Shown: positions 1 through 12,120 of the stretch, piece by piece
How positions within the stretch are numbered: position 1 is the stretch's first letter
How the letters are laid out: every line of letters begins with the position of its first letter
NCBI RefSeq assembly: GCF_001612725.1
Contig: NZ_BDAZ01000001.1
Span: forward strand, 422,269 to 486,268
DNA length: 64,000 nt
Direction of reading: 5' to 3'
Source: Nocardia anaemiae NBRC 100462
GTDB lineage: Bacteria; Actinomycetota; Actinomycetes; Mycobacteriales; Mycobacteriaceae
Notes under the pieces: model-generated
The model's database searches: none
Told to the model about the DNA's origin: nothing
Seen by the model: only the letters and a program-made list of their open reading frames with translations
Made by a program: the position numbers and the translations under genes

Positions 1-1
1 C

Positions 2-1081
2 CCACGCCCGGAGTTTGTCGAGCGGATGCGGTTGCACCAGTTCGTGGCCGGTACCCACGAGGCCGCCGTCGGTTACGACACGCTGCTCGGCGCGGGTGTA
101 CGGCTGATCGTGGATCATGCCGTCCGTATCGATACCGCCGCTCGCACAGTGGAACTGGGCTCGGGGCGCCCGCTCGGGTACGACTATGTGGTCTACGCGG
201 TCGGCAGCACCGCCGCGGTGCCCGAGTCGGTGCCCGGCGCGGCCGAGTTCGCTTATCCGATCGCCGAATACGAACACGCACAGCGGCTGCGCGCCGCACT
301 GGGGGAACTGCCCGCGCAGGCGCCGATCGTCGTCGTCGGCGGCGGGCTCACCGGTATCGAGACCGCCGCCGAACTCGTCGAGCAGGGCCGCGTCGTCACG
401 CTCGTGGGTGGCGGTATGTTGGCGGCGAAATTCTCTGATCCGGCCCGGCGGTCAGTGGCGAAGTGGCTGTCCGAGAACGGAGTCGAGGTGCGCGAGCAGG
501 CGCGGGTGCGCGAGGTGCGAGGCGACGGGGTCGTCTTGGCCGACGGCGATGTGCTGCCCAGCGCGATCACGATCTGGACCGCCGGATTCGGAGTGCCCGA
601 GCTGGCGGCGCGCAGCGGGCTGCGCACCGACGAACAGGGCCGGTTGCTGACCGATGAGACGTTGACCAGTATCGACGACGATCGCATTGTCGCCGCCGGG
701 GACGCGGTCGCGCCCTCGGGCCGGCCGCTGCGGATGAGCTGTTATGCCGCTCAGCCCCTGGGCGCGCAGGCCGCAGGCAACGTGCTGGCCCGCATCGCGG
801 GGTCCGAGCCCAGCGTGCTGGATGTGGCCTTCGTGGCGTGCACCGTGGGTTTGGGCAGCCGCGCGGGTGTGATGCAGTTCAGCCGTCGTGACGACACGCC
901 CGTGCCGATGTACCTCGGCGGGCGCGTGGCCGGACAGATCAAGGAGCGGGTGGGTCTGGCCGGACCGATCGGGACCATCCGCAAGGAGGCCCGCAAGCCC
1001 GGTGCGATCCCCACCTTCATGGGCTTGGGCAGGCGCAAGGAATTGCGTGTAGCCGAGCCGGAGGGGAGCGTGCAGCCGTGA
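2..1081 (+). CDS. NAD(P)/FAD-dependent oxidoreductase, NDH-2-like (5' partial)
   Basis: The frame is already open at the first codon of the window (reading PRPEFVERMRLHQ), so the true start and the first FAD-binding Rossmann motif lie upstream. What remains has a second nucleotide-binding motif (VVVGGGLTGIETAAEL, near visible residue 110) and a late AAGDAVAPSG segment that typically contacts FAD. This fits the pyridine nucleotide-disulfide oxidoreductase family that includes type II NADH dehydrogenases and AIF-like enzymes, which pass electrons from NAD(P)H to a quinone or other acceptor. The stop overlaps the GTG of the next gene (GTGA), so the two are probably co-translated. The acceptor cannot be read from the sequence. 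Confidence 0.85.
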   Translation, partial: PRPEFVERMRLHQFVAGTHEAAVGYDTLLGAGVRLIVDHAVRIDTAARTVELGSGRPLGYDYVVYAVGSTAAVPESVPGAAEFAYPIAEYEHAQRLRAALGELPAQAPIVVVGGGLTGIETAAELVEQGRVVTLVGGGMLAAKFSDPARRSVAKWLSENGVEVREQARVREVRGDGVVLADGDVLPSAITIWTAGFGVPELAARSGLRTDEQGRLLTDETLTSIDDDRIVAAGDAVAPSGRPLRMSCYAAQPLGAQAAGNVLARIAGSEPSVLDVAFVACTVGLGSRAGVMQFSRRDDTPVPMYLGGRVAGQIKERVGLAGPIGTIRKEARKPGAIPTFMGLGRRKELRVAEPEGSVQP

Positions 1082-1989
1082 CTTCCATCGACGAGCACAC
1101 CGAGCGTTTCGTGCACCTGCGACCGCTGCTGTTCACGATCGTCTACGAAATCCTCGGCTCGGCAACCGAAGCCGACGATGTGTTGCAGGACAGCTATCTG
1201 CGGTGGCGGCGAGTGGACCTGACCACCGTGCGTGACACCAAATCCTATCTGGCCCAACTGGTCACCCGCCAGGCGCTGAATGTGTTGCGGGCCAGCGCCA
1301 GTCGCCGCGAGGAATACGTCGGCCCGTGGTTGCCCGAGCCGCTGCTGCTCACCGACGGCGACGCCTCGAGCGATGTGGTGCTCACCGAATCGGTCTCGAT
1401 GGGGATGCTGGTGGTGCTGGAATCGCTCACTCCCATCGAGCGGGCGGTCTTCGTGCTGCGCGACGTATTCGGCTTCGGCTACGACGAAATCGCGTCCGCC
1501 ACGGGCAAATCCGTCGACGCTGTGCATCAGACGGCCCGCCGCGCCCGCAACCACGTGCAGGCCCGGCGCAAGCGGTACGCCCCCGTCGACACCGCCCGAA
1601 CCGCCGCGGTCACCGAACGCTTCATCACTGCCGCGACCACCGGGGACATGGAAGGCTTGCTGTCGCTGCTCGCGCCCGATATCACCTGGACCACCGGCAA
1701 GGTGACCGCGCTACCGGAGCTGGTCATGGTCGGCGCCGAACGGGTGGGCGCGATTCTCGCGGCGGTCTTCCGATACGCGCAGCGACGACCGCAGGTACGA
1801 ATCGAGACGGTGAACTGCAACAGCCAACCAGCACTCGCGTGCTACGTCGACGACAAACTGGAAGCACTTCTCGTGTTCGACATCGCCGACGACAAGATCA
1901 TCAACGGCTACGGTATCCGCAACCCAGACAAACTGGCCGCCCTCGAAATCCCCCGCGCAATCAGCCGCGCCGAGACACCCACGGCATAA
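1078..1989 (+). CDS. ECF sigma factor, SigJ/ECF41-like with SnoaL-type C-terminus
   Basis: 303 aa. Residues about 10-80 form sigma region 2 (an EADDVLQDSYLRWRR segment), residues about 110-160 form region 4 (IERAVFVLRDVFGFGYDEIA), and residues about 180-290 form a SnoaL/NTF2-like domain, the architecture of ECF41 sigma factors. Family members usually carry a DGGGK motif in the extension that tunes activity. Here the corresponding stretch reads TWTTGKVTALPE, so that motif is altered. The GTG start overlaps the stop of the flavoprotein by 4 bp. ECF41 genes are commonly paired with oxidoreductases, which matches this neighbour. No anti-sigma gene is adjacent. Target promoters are unknown. Confidence 0.88.
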   Translation: MTSIDEHTERFVHLRPLLFTIVYEILGSATEADDVLQDSYLRWRRVDLTTVRDTKSYLAQLVTRQALNVLRASASRREEYVGPWLPEPLLLTDGDASSDVVLTESVSMGMLVVLESLTPIERAVFVLRDVFGFGYDEIASATGKSVDAVHQTARRARNHVQARRKRYAPVDTARTAAVTERFITAATTGDMEGLLSLLAPDITWTTGKVTALPELVMVGAERVGAILAAVFRYAQRRPQVRIETVNCNSQPALACYVDDKLEALLVFDIADDKIINGYGIRNPDKLAALEIPRAISRAETPTA

Positions 1990-2150
1990 CCCCCGTCTTC
2001 ACGCGATGCCGACATCCCGAAATGCCGCATTTCGGCGAGGTTCCGCCACACGATCGTTTGCTACGCGCTAGCCCCAGCGGCCAGATAGCGCCCCGCCAAG
2101 TGGCCGCGAGTGAGCTCGGCACTGCCGTGGTGTCCTTCGCGTAGAGAAGG

Positions 2151-2882
2151 TTATTCAACGGTCGCGCTTTGTGCGATCTGTGTCAGTCGTTCCCAGGCCG
2201 GCGATGTGATTCCGATTGATTCGCTCACCAGGCGAACCAGTTTCGGGTCCAACGCCGGGATTGTCCGGCCTGCTCCAGTGGGCCTGGCGGTCAGCCACCG
2301 CCGGGTGCGGTCGGCGAGGTCGACCAGGCGCGGGTCGTCGGGGGGCCAGTCGAAGGCCGCGTCGTAATCGAGGTAGATGGCCCGGAATTGCGGATCGTCG
2401 ATGGCGTCGAGCTTGTCGGCGATCCACTCGGACGCCTGCTTCGGGGCGACCGATTGCAACAGAATCCAGATGTCGCGTTCCATCCGCACCGCCCGTTCGC
2501 TTACCCCGAGGTGTTGCAGGCGGTCGAGGTACTCGGCAACATCGGTGGACACGAATAGACGGTCGCCGCAACCCAATTCGGCGATCTGCTCGCGGGTCCG
2601 GCGGATCTCTTCGGCGCGTTCTGCGAGCATGCGGTCGATTTCGGCGATCGCCACCGCGAACTCCTCGGAGTTCGCAACCAGTAACTCCTTGACACGCGCC
2701 AGGGGCACACCCGCCCGTGCCAGGGTCTTGATCTTGACCAGATCGACCGCGTCTTCGGCACTGTAGCGGCGATAGCCGGAGCAGTCGCGCGCCGGCTCCG
2801 AGAGCAGCCCGCGCTCGTGGTAGACGCGCACGGCCTTGATCGTCACGCCCGCATACCGTGCGAGCTGCCCGATCGTGATCAT
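2151..2882 (-). CDS. MerR-family transcriptional regulator
   Basis: The start is set at the ATG at 2882 because AAGGGAG lies just upstream and the protein then begins MITIGQLARYAGVTIKAVR, the canonical MerR winged helix-turn-helix. The motif VRVYHERGLLSEPARD follows. A dimerisation coiled coil spans about residues 75-120, and a C-terminal domain of roughly 110 residues probably senses a ligand. No cysteine pattern typical of metal-sensing MerR proteins is evident. The gene is 40 bp downstream of the serine hydrolase on the same strand, so the pair is probably one transcript. The inducer is unknown. Confidence 0.88.
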   Translation of the reverse strand: MITIGQLARYAGVTIKAVRVYHERGLLSEPARDCSGYRRYSAEDAVDLVKIKTLARAGVPLARVKELLVANSEEFAVAIAEIDRMLAERAEEIRRTREQIAELGCGDRLFVSTDVAEYLDRLQHLGVSERAVRMERDIWILLQSVAPKQASEWIADKLDAIDDPQFRAIYLDYDAAFDWPPDDPRLVDLADRTRRWLTARPTGAGRTIPALDPKLVRLVSESIGITSPAWERLTQIAQSATVE

Positions 2883-2922
2883 GCGCGTCTCCCTTCGCTG
2901 ATGCGCCGAGGCGCGTGGCACA

Positions 2923-4302
2923 TCATCGCACCCGGGCGAACAACCGGCCTGCGAGATCGATTCCGGTCAGGGCGCCGGATTCGTCACGGGTGAAGAACCC
3001 GCGTTGTCCTTGCAGACCGCCATCGGTGACGATGTACTCGTCCGCGTCGCCGGGCAACAGGCCGAGGACAGCCGGGGGAAGGTCGGGCGGCATTTCGGTG
3101 TCCGCGGCGGCACGGATCTCCGGTTTGATGGCACATCCGATCGTCAACACTGCCCCGTCGGCGTCGAGGGTGAGCCGCATCATCTCGTTCTCGTAGTACC
3201 CGGCGATCTCCGCCGCCCGCCCCCCGTCGTAGGGCAGCGGTTCCGGGTCGGGTTCGAGTACGCCGAGGTAGTGTTCGAGCACCCAGTTCACCAGGATCCG
3301 GTTGAACGCGAGGCCCGCATCCGGGCCCGCGTTCGACGTCACGGCAACGGCGAAGTTCCGCTCGGGCACAATGAGCAGGTCGGCGAACTGGCCATTGCCC
3401 GACCCGCCGTGCCCGATGGTCGCGACACCATCGACTTCACGCAGAAACCAGCAGATGCCGAATGCGTCACCCAAGGTGCTGCCGCGCAGTTCTACGGTTT
3501 GTTCTCGCATCCGGTGCAGCAGTGCGGTAGGCAGAATGCGCTCGCCGCCCTCGGTCCGGCCGTCGCCGAGATGGAACCGCGCCCAGCGCAGCAGATCGCT
3601 CACCGACGTCGCCACACCGCCGCCGGGATTGTTGGCGCGGTTGTCCTTCCACTGCCGGGCCACCGCGAGCACACCGTTCCCATCGACGTTGTGGCCCACC
3701 GCGAATCGCCGAATCATCACGTCGTTGATCGCGTAACAGCTGTGCGCCAGCCCGAGCGGTTCGAACAACAGCGACGTGACGGCCCGCTCGAAGCTCGATC
3801 CGGTGACGTTCTCGATGATCCGGCCAGCCAGGTTGAACGCCGCCTGGCTATAGGACGCCCGCGCTCCCGGTTCCGCGATCAACGGCGACTCGGCAAGTTT
3901 CACCGCGTGCCGCGCCAACGCGTCGTCTCCTTCGCCAGTGTCGACGCCGAGCTTCCATTCCAGCCCGGCCGTATGGTTGAGCAGCCGCAATACGGTGATC
4001 TCGTCCGCGACCGAATCGCTTGGCGCGAATTCGGGGACATACCGCCGCACCGGCGCGTCCAACTCCACCCGCCCCTCGGCGACCAGTCGCATCAACGCGG
4101 TCGCGGTGAACGTCTTGCTCACCGACCCGACCACGAACATCGTGTCCCGGTCCACTAGAAGCGGATTGTCCATACTCGTCACCCCGTGGCACGCGAAGTC
4201 TTCTCGACCACCGGCCAACACCCCGACGGCCACACCCGGCAGGCCCAACTTCTCGGCCGTGGCCGCTACGAATTCCGACAGTTGCTGTGCTACCTCGCTC
4301 AT
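2923..4302 (-). CDS. Serine hydrolase, class C beta-lactamase/penicillin-binding-protein-like
   Basis: 459 aa. The SxxK nucleophile motif reads SVSKT at about residues 60-64. The second motif is YSQ (in ARASYSQAAFN) instead of the usual YxN. A late GHGGSGNG replaces the KTG box, as is common in esterase-like members. After the roughly 340-residue catalytic domain there is a C-terminal domain of about 110 residues. No signal peptide is visible, so a cytoplasmic esterase or D-aminopeptidase-like role is as likely as lactam hydrolysis. It is the first gene of an apparent two-gene transcript with the downstream MerR regulator. Confidence 0.85.
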   Translation of the reverse strand: MSEVAQQLSEFVAATAEKLGLPGVAVGVLAGGREDFACHGVTSMDNPLLVDRDTMFVVGSVSKTFTATALMRLVAEGRVELDAPVRRYVPEFAPSDSVADEITVLRLLNHTAGLEWKLGVDTGEGDDALARHAVKLAESPLIAEPGARASYSQAAFNLAGRIIENVTGSSFERAVTSLLFEPLGLAHSCYAINDVMIRRFAVGHNVDGNGVLAVARQWKDNRANNPGGGVATSVSDLLRWARFHLGDGRTEGGERILPTALLHRMREQTVELRGSTLGDAFGICWFLREVDGVATIGHGGSGNGQFADLLIVPERNFAVAVTSNAGPDAGLAFNRILVNWVLEHYLGVLEPDPEPLPYDGGRAAEIAGYYENEMMRLTLDADGAVLTIGCAIKPEIRAAADTEMPPDLPPAVLGLLPGDADEYIVTDGGLQGQRGFFTRDESGALTGIDLAGRLFARVR

Positions 4303-4879
4303 GCCACCATGCTCAAACCCTGCCCCAGGGGCAAGGTCAAGCCCTCAGCTGAAACTCGCCGACCGCAAGACCGATCGGATCCGGATTCCACCGCCCTCGG
4401 GGTGTCTCATCAACGAACGATTCTGAACACCTCGGACTCCGCTAAGAGGCTGCCGCTACCGTCGGTGGCCAATCTGCGGGCTCTACGTTGGTGGGCTTCC
4501 CATCGCGGTTGTCTGCCCAATCGAACTCAGGCGGTGGTGGCCCCCATTGGCGTCGAATCCAGTGGTATTTGGTACGCCACACACGGTTTGAAGTCACTGC
4601 ACCTTTGTTTCCATGTGACCGGTTGGAGAGCAGCACTCCGCGCATGCAGTGCGACAGCCCTGCCCCTGTGACGGCTTCCGGCCGACGGCACCGTGCGGCA
4701 GCTGGAGGGGATCGAGGTCGAGCGCACCTTCGTCGACAAGGTCTCCGGGAAGGACACCGCACGCGCCCGCAGCTTGCCCCCCTGCTTCACCGGCACCTGA
4801 ATTCCGGTCTTCCGGATTGCCGCAGGTCGAATACCGTCCCAGGGGTATTCGCTCGCATGTTCGCTATGAGGAGATAACT
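4303..4879. other. Intergenic region without a supported gene
   Basis: Several short open frames overlap here in conflicting phases, but none has a convincing ribosome-binding site or recognisable protein. The last 15 bases carry the ribosome-binding site of the secreted-protein gene at 4880. Confidence 0.5.
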
Positions 4880-5119
4880 TTGAAGTACACGATTACCGCA
4901 GGCGTGTTCGCTGGGGCGGTCTTGATCGGATCGCTGCTGGGAGCCGGCCAGGCTGTAGCCGGAACCGGTCTGCCGCTGGAACCGGTCGGTGTCGAATCGG
5001 CGCCGAAGTCGGAATCCGTGCACCAGAGCGGTTTGTCGGAAATCGTCGGCTCGACCGGTTCGAGTAACTCTATTTCCAGTGACCCGTGTATTCCGTCTCG
5101 CCCCCTGACGTGCGGGTGA
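4880..5119 (+). CDS. Small secreted protein, unknown function
   Basis: 79 aa from a TTG start, chosen because GAGGAG lies 6-7 bases upstream and the product then opens with a clean Sec signal peptide. It has a Lys at position 2, a hydrophobic core (ITAGVFAGAVLIGSLLGAG) and an AVA-G cleavage site near residue 28. The mature part is about 50 residues, rich in Ser, Gly and Pro, with two cysteines near the C-terminus (DPCIPSRPLTCG) that could form a disulfide. No family is recognised. Small exported proteins of this design are common in mycolata. Confidence 0.6.
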   Translation: MKYTITAGVFAGAVLIGSLLGAGQAVAGTGLPLEPVGVESAPKSESVHQSGLSEIVGSTGSSNSISSDPCIPSRPLTCG

Positions 5120-5366
5120 AACATCTGATGGCACGCCGGGGATCGGCCCAGGACTCCCGAAGCTGACCCCCAGGGGCGAAATAGGCTTCAATGGCCCCCG
5201 GTTATCCGCGATCTCCCACGCGTGGTTGCGGGGCATGCGGTCGCCGAGACGTTCGCTGGCCCAGCGCGTGGCGCGCAGGCCAGATCCGTGCAGTTCGCGG
5301 CCGCTGGACACGGCGCCGCAGGCTCAGTCCTGGTGCACGGCCGATCCTTGACCGGCTAAATCCGCT

Positions 5367-5405
5367 TGCTGACCACCGGTAACATTCCCTTACCGGTGGT
5401 CAGCA
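5367..5405. repeat. Perfect 16-bp inverted repeat (strong hairpin)
   Basis: Arms at 5367-5382 and 5390-5405 are exact reverse complements around a 7-base loop (core ACCACCGGTAA / TTACCGGTGGT). There is no T-run on either side, so it could be a U-less actinobacterial terminator, a regulator site, or part of the adjacent mobile-element remnant. Confidence 0.75.
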
Positions 5406-5437
5406 CCCTGCAAGGATGGATATCCTCCGGACGAAAT

Positions 5438-5525
5438 GTCCGATCTCAGCGAATTCGGCCAAATCTCAGTCGATCTTGGCCAACGGTCCGGATATTTGGC
5501 CAACGTCTCAGTGAATCTGCTCAAT
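5438..5525. mobile_element. Tandem short repeats resembling IS21-type terminal repeats (remnant)
   Basis: Four imperfect units of about 20-22 bp follow one another, each ending in GGCCAA or a close variant and three containing TCTCAG. Arrays of related repeats of about 20 bp are typical of the ends of IS21-family elements. No transposase gene is adjacent. Similar text (TCTGAGATTTGGCC) appears near 14030-14050. The IS family assignment is inference. Confidence 0.45.
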
Positions 5526-5584
5526 CCCGGGATCGCGGCTACCTGTCGTTGCCATCATCACTCGAGTCGTACTCGTCGACATCG

Positions 5585-5870
5585 AGCTGTGTGTACTTCC
5601 GCAACCTCGACCAGCGTCATATGGCCGACCGCAGTGCCGAACTCGATATCGCGGATCCAGCGTGCCTCGGCGACACCGACCACCTCGGCCAGCTCACACC
5701 AGCGGGCCGCGGCCTCGAAATCGTCGAAGGTCTCCGACGTCGAGCGTCGACGACCGGTCTCGTCGTAGAAGTGGAACGGAACCTGTCAGGCGATCGACCC
5801 GTTGCTACGGGGTCGCGGGTGTGATGTGAGAATGAGGCCTCTAGAGCCAATAGTTGCCCTGAGAAGCCTC
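5585..5870 (-). pseudogene. Tyrosine integrase N-terminal fragment, decayed copy of the integrase at 31.3-32.6 kb
   Basis: On the minus strand this stretch aligns with the first part of the integrase at 32.25-32.54 kb, both as DNA and as protein. Shared peptides include QVPFH, DETG, RRSTSETFDDFEAA and RWCELAEVVGV. The DNA match continues through the sequence upstream of the start (GCCCTGAGAAGCC). The copy has lost the ATG (now ATT), has an in-frame stop early on, and loses similarity after about 90 residues, so it makes no recombinase. It marks a former element end or a partial duplication. Confidence 0.8.
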
Positions 5871-6244
5871 CGAACTGCCACTTGTCGCCGATCCTGGTGT
5901 GGCCGACCATGGCCGGGCTGACCCAGCCGTGTCGACGTCGTCGGTCCACATCTCCATGCCCGCAAAGGCTTTCAGCGCGGCCCGCAGGGTGCGGCGGTCC
6001 TGGTATCAGGACAGGTTCATCCGGGCAATCGACGTCCGGCTGTGTAGCGAGGGCTTGCCCGTTGAGACCGTGAACAGATCGCGGCCGCCGATGCCGACGA
6101 GTACGAGTCGCCGAAGGTGGAGACCAAGGAAATCATCAGCCGTCAGTGCAACTGATCGCAACTGAACCGGGCGGGGGCGACACGAAATATCCGATGTTCG
6201 CCTCCGCCACGGCGCCGCCATAAAAGCTACCGAAGGAGATCTGA
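5871..6244 (+). other. Region upstream of the GST/radical-SAM/GlyRS genes; no confirmed gene
   Basis: No complete gene is supported. Codons 6066-6152 form a 29-codon stretch with high GC at third positions, ending VETKEIISRQCN before TGA at 6153, but it follows an in-frame stop with no usable start. GAAGGAG at about 6232 serves the next gene. Confidence 0.4.
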
Positions 6245-7186
6245 ATGCTGATCCTCTATGTCGGAGACCTGCACTTCTCGGGCTGGTCGATGCGGGGCCG
6301 AATCGCCTTGCAGGAGAAGCGTCTCCCCTTCGAGGAGCGTCGAATCGAGCTGGACTGGCCGACCACCGAAACGCCGGACGGCGTCCTGATCGTCGGCGAC
6401 ATCGCCGAAGAACGCGAAGCACAGGTTGGCTGCCAGTGCCGGTTCACCGACCTCCACCTACTCGACACCGAAAAAGTACTCTCCGGATCGGTGGCGGAAC
6501 TGCTACCGCGCGTGCCGATTCTGGTTGACACCAGCACGCGTGCTGTCGCCACCGACGTGGTGTCGATCGCCGAATACCTCGACGAACTTGCCCCGGAATC
6601 TGGAGTGCGTCTCACCGGGGCGACCCTCGTGCAACGCGCGGTCATCCGGTCGATCTGTGCGTGGGCTACGCACGATCTCTCGCTGCTCATGAACGGGCCC
6701 ACCTACGCGAAAGCGATTCGCCCACAACGTCCACCGCAACTGGACCAGGACGCAGTCGAACAAGCGCACTGGATATGCGACACCGTGGCCGCGCTACTCG
6801 ACAACAGCGGCGGCCCCTTCGTAGCCGGGGACTTCAGCTTGGCCGATGTCCTGCTGTCGACCTACTTCCAGCAGATCATCGGTTGGCGGATCGAGATTGC
6901 CGACAACAACGTCGGTCAGTACGCGCAGCGGCTACTGCAGCGGCCTTCTGTGCGCGATCATCTCTACGAGGCAACAGCGATTTATCGCGCGATCGACGAA
7001 GCCGAGACAGGCAGCCCGCAGTGGATCTTGCGCCACTACCGCTACAACCGCGAACTGAAGCTGTTGCACGACTGGCAAACTGACAAATGCGTACATATAA
7101 GCAACGAGACCGCAGAGCGAGTCGTCGATCTTGCCTACGACGGCCAGGACATGGAGGCTATTGCGGCCATCGTGGCCGCGGAATAA
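6245..7186 (+). CDS. Glutathione S-transferase-fold protein of a radical-SAM/GlyRS gene set
   Basis: 313 aa with a good ribosome-binding site (GAAGGAG). The N-terminus (YVGDLHFSGWSMRGRIALQE) matches the thioredoxin-fold domain of GSTs of the SSWSLRPW type, with a conserved VPILVD turn and a VVSIAEYLDEL helix. Residues about 130-250 look like the all-helical GST C-domain, including a GGPFVAGDFSLADVLL motif. Two features are unusual: an insertion of about 40 residues containing a CQC pair before the cis-Pro turn, and a C-terminal extension of about 60 residues. Actinobacteria use mycothiol rather than glutathione, so the thiol partner or substrate is open. The gene precedes the radical SAM gene by 80 bp on the same strand. 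Confidence 0.75.
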   Translation: MLILYVGDLHFSGWSMRGRIALQEKRLPFEERRIELDWPTTETPDGVLIVGDIAEEREAQVGCQCRFTDLHLLDTEKVLSGSVAELLPRVPILVDTSTRAVATDVVSIAEYLDELAPESGVRLTGATLVQRAVIRSICAWATHDLSLLMNGPTYAKAIRPQRPPQLDQDAVEQAHWICDTVAALLDNSGGPFVAGDFSLADVLLSTYFQQIIGWRIEIADNNVGQYAQRLLQRPSVRDHLYEATAIYRAIDEAETGSPQWILRHYRYNRELKLLHDWQTDKCVHISNETAERVVDLAYDGQDMEAIAAIVAAE

Positions 7187-7266
7187 CAAGCACCACTGGC
7201 CCAAGTCAGAGCCGATGTCCGTGGAGTGCTCGACCAACTGACTCCACTTTCTGCGAGCAGGGCGGC

Positions 7267-8667
7267 ATGATGACCACAGCGATCGAATCCATCCCCGCGA
7301 CACTGCGATACCGGCGAGACTTGGGTCTGTTGTTCGACCCGTACTCCGGCACCTTCCATCGATTGCGCAACAAGGTCGCCAAAGACATGGTGGCGCAGAT
7401 CTTTTCCGGCGCCGACCGAGCGACCATCATCGGCAACATCAGCCATCGGTACAACGCCGATGCCGATATCGTCGCCACCGACCTCGAAGCCCTCGCCACC
7501 ACTCTCACCACACCCGCGAGTTCCGAGTCCGAATCTCACGGCGGATCAGTGCACGAGATCGACAAGCGGTTCGACACCACTTTGGATTTCCCGTTACGCC
7601 TCGAAATCGAGCTGACCGCCGTCTGCAACTGGAACTGCGGCTTCTGCTACAACGTGTGGAAGATCGATCCGACGATGTCGGACCACGACGTACGACGCGC
7701 GGTGCGTGAGCTACCCGAGAAACACATCCCCACTAACCTCGCTACCGCGATCCTGGACGAATGCGCCGAGAAAGGCTGCTTCGTCATCCGCTACAGCGGC
7801 GGGGAGACGCTGCTGCACCCCGACGCCATGGACATCTTCGAACATGGCGGCCGACTCGGCCTGTACCAGGTGATATTCACCAACGGCCACTTCATCACCG
7901 CCGAGCGCGCCGCCCGCCTCGCGGCGGCGAACGTGCGCTGTGCCCTGGTATCCATCCATGGTGACCGTGACCAGCACAACCTGCTCACCGGCCATCCCCG
8001 CGCTTACGACAAGGCCATCACTGCGATGCGTCTGCTCCAGGACGCGGGCATCAACGTGGTGGCCGAACTAACTCTGGTCAAGGAAAACATCAGCGGCGCA
8101 CTGGATGTCATCCGCGACGTGCACAGCATCGGCGTCCGAGAGTTCGGCGTCATGCGCTATGTACCGACCGGCCGAAACGACGACCGCTACGGAGTCCCGG
8201 TGTCGGTAACGCTGCCGCTGATGAGGGAAATCGACCACCTCACGACCACAGAATGCCCCGGCATGACGGTGGCGTGGCCGTGCGCCCAGAAGCTGTGCAC
8301 CAGCGACACCGACACACCGCTGCATGCCGATGACCCCACTCTGGCGCTGCGGTCTTCACAGATCGTCGGCCACTGCGAATCCGGGCTGGTATGGGCAAGC
8401 GTCAGCTACGACGGACAACTACGCAACTGTCCACACAGCAACGTCTACTTCGGCCGCCTCGCCGAGCATCGCGTCGCCGAGCTGTGGCCGACGCTGACCG
8501 AGCACGTCCACACGGCAGTCACCACGCGCGACACCTGCGCGGGCTGCGCGGTCGCCGAGACGTGCCGTGGCGGCTGCCACCTGCCGAGCTTCTTCACCCC
8601 ACGAAAGGTCACAGGACTGGGAATGCCAACGCTGGGCACCACATCCGTCACCGGAATGAGCGGATAG
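7267..8667 (+). CDS. Radical SAM/SPASM peptide maturase with N-terminal PqqD-like domain
   Basis: 466 aa from the ATG at 7267. Residues about 15-82 resemble PqqD, the RiPP recognition element that binds precursor leaders (LLFDPYSGTFHRL, then an IIGNISHRYNAD helix). The radical SAM domain starts near residue 108 with C120-x3-C124-x2-C127 (CNWNCGFC) binding the 4Fe-4S cluster that cleaves SAM, followed by SGGE at 177-180. The C-terminal 100 residues hold a SPASM-type cysteine set (CESGL, LRNCPHSN, CAGCAVAETCRGGC) for auxiliary clusters. Such enzymes install C-C, C-S or C-O cross-links or epimerise residues in ribosomal peptides. Only 9 bp separate it from the GlyRS gene. No precursor gene was identified. 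Confidence 0.88.
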   Translation: MMTTAIESIPATLRYRRDLGLLFDPYSGTFHRLRNKVAKDMVAQIFSGADRATIIGNISHRYNADADIVATDLEALATTLTTPASSESESHGGSVHEIDKRFDTTLDFPLRLEIELTAVCNWNCGFCYNVWKIDPTMSDHDVRRAVRELPEKHIPTNLATAILDECAEKGCFVIRYSGGETLLHPDAMDIFEHGGRLGLYQVIFTNGHFITAERAARLAAANVRCALVSIHGDRDQHNLLTGHPRAYDKAITAMRLLQDAGINVVAELTLVKENISGALDVIRDVHSIGVREFGVMRYVPTGRNDDRYGVPVSVTLPLMREIDHLTTTECPGMTVAWPCAQKLCTSDTDTPLHADDPTLALRSSQIVGHCESGLVWASVSYDGQLRNCPHSNVYFGRLAEHRVAELWPTLTEHVHTAVTTRDTCAGCAVAETCRGGCHLPSFFTPRKVTGLGMPTLGTTSVTGMSG

Positions 8668-8676
8668 GATCGCGCG

Positions 8677-11760
<3,084 letters not shown>

Positions 11761-12097
11761 GACGACGCCTATCAGGCCCACGGTCCAAGATGCTGCGTAT
11801 GGCCGAAATGGCTCCGCACTATCTCGCCGGACAGATGAGGCTAACTGACTTGTAGGATCGCAAAATTCGTGGCAACCGCAGGTTGATCGACCTGGCCTTT
11901 TGTGGACTGTCTCGCGCAGTGGCGGACGGTGTTTGTCTCAGTTCGATGGCATTTCTTTGGCTTGGTCAGGGTTGTTCGGCTGGTGTGCTTTGCCAGCGAA
12001 TGATCCTTTTGGGTCTTGTGAATGCCGTTTCGAGACTCATCGGCGCCAGCGTTGCGCGCGCGATGGTGATGTCACCCCTGCTGTCCGATGCTCGAGG
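11761..12097. other. Intergenic region without a supported gene
   Basis: Lower GC content than its surroundings. Short frames are present, but none has a plausible start, codon bias or recognisable product. No tRNA-like fold was seen despite the GlyRS neighbour. Confidence 0.5.
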
Positions 12098-12098
12098 C

Positions 12099-12120
12099 AG
12101 GGGCAGCATCGCGTGCCCCT
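12099..12120 (-). terminator. Candidate terminator hairpin of the DUF6924 gene
   Basis: AGGGGCA and TGCCCCT form 7-bp arms around an 8-base loop immediately after the stop codon of the minus-strand gene that ends at 12121. No T-run follows. Confidence 0.5.
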
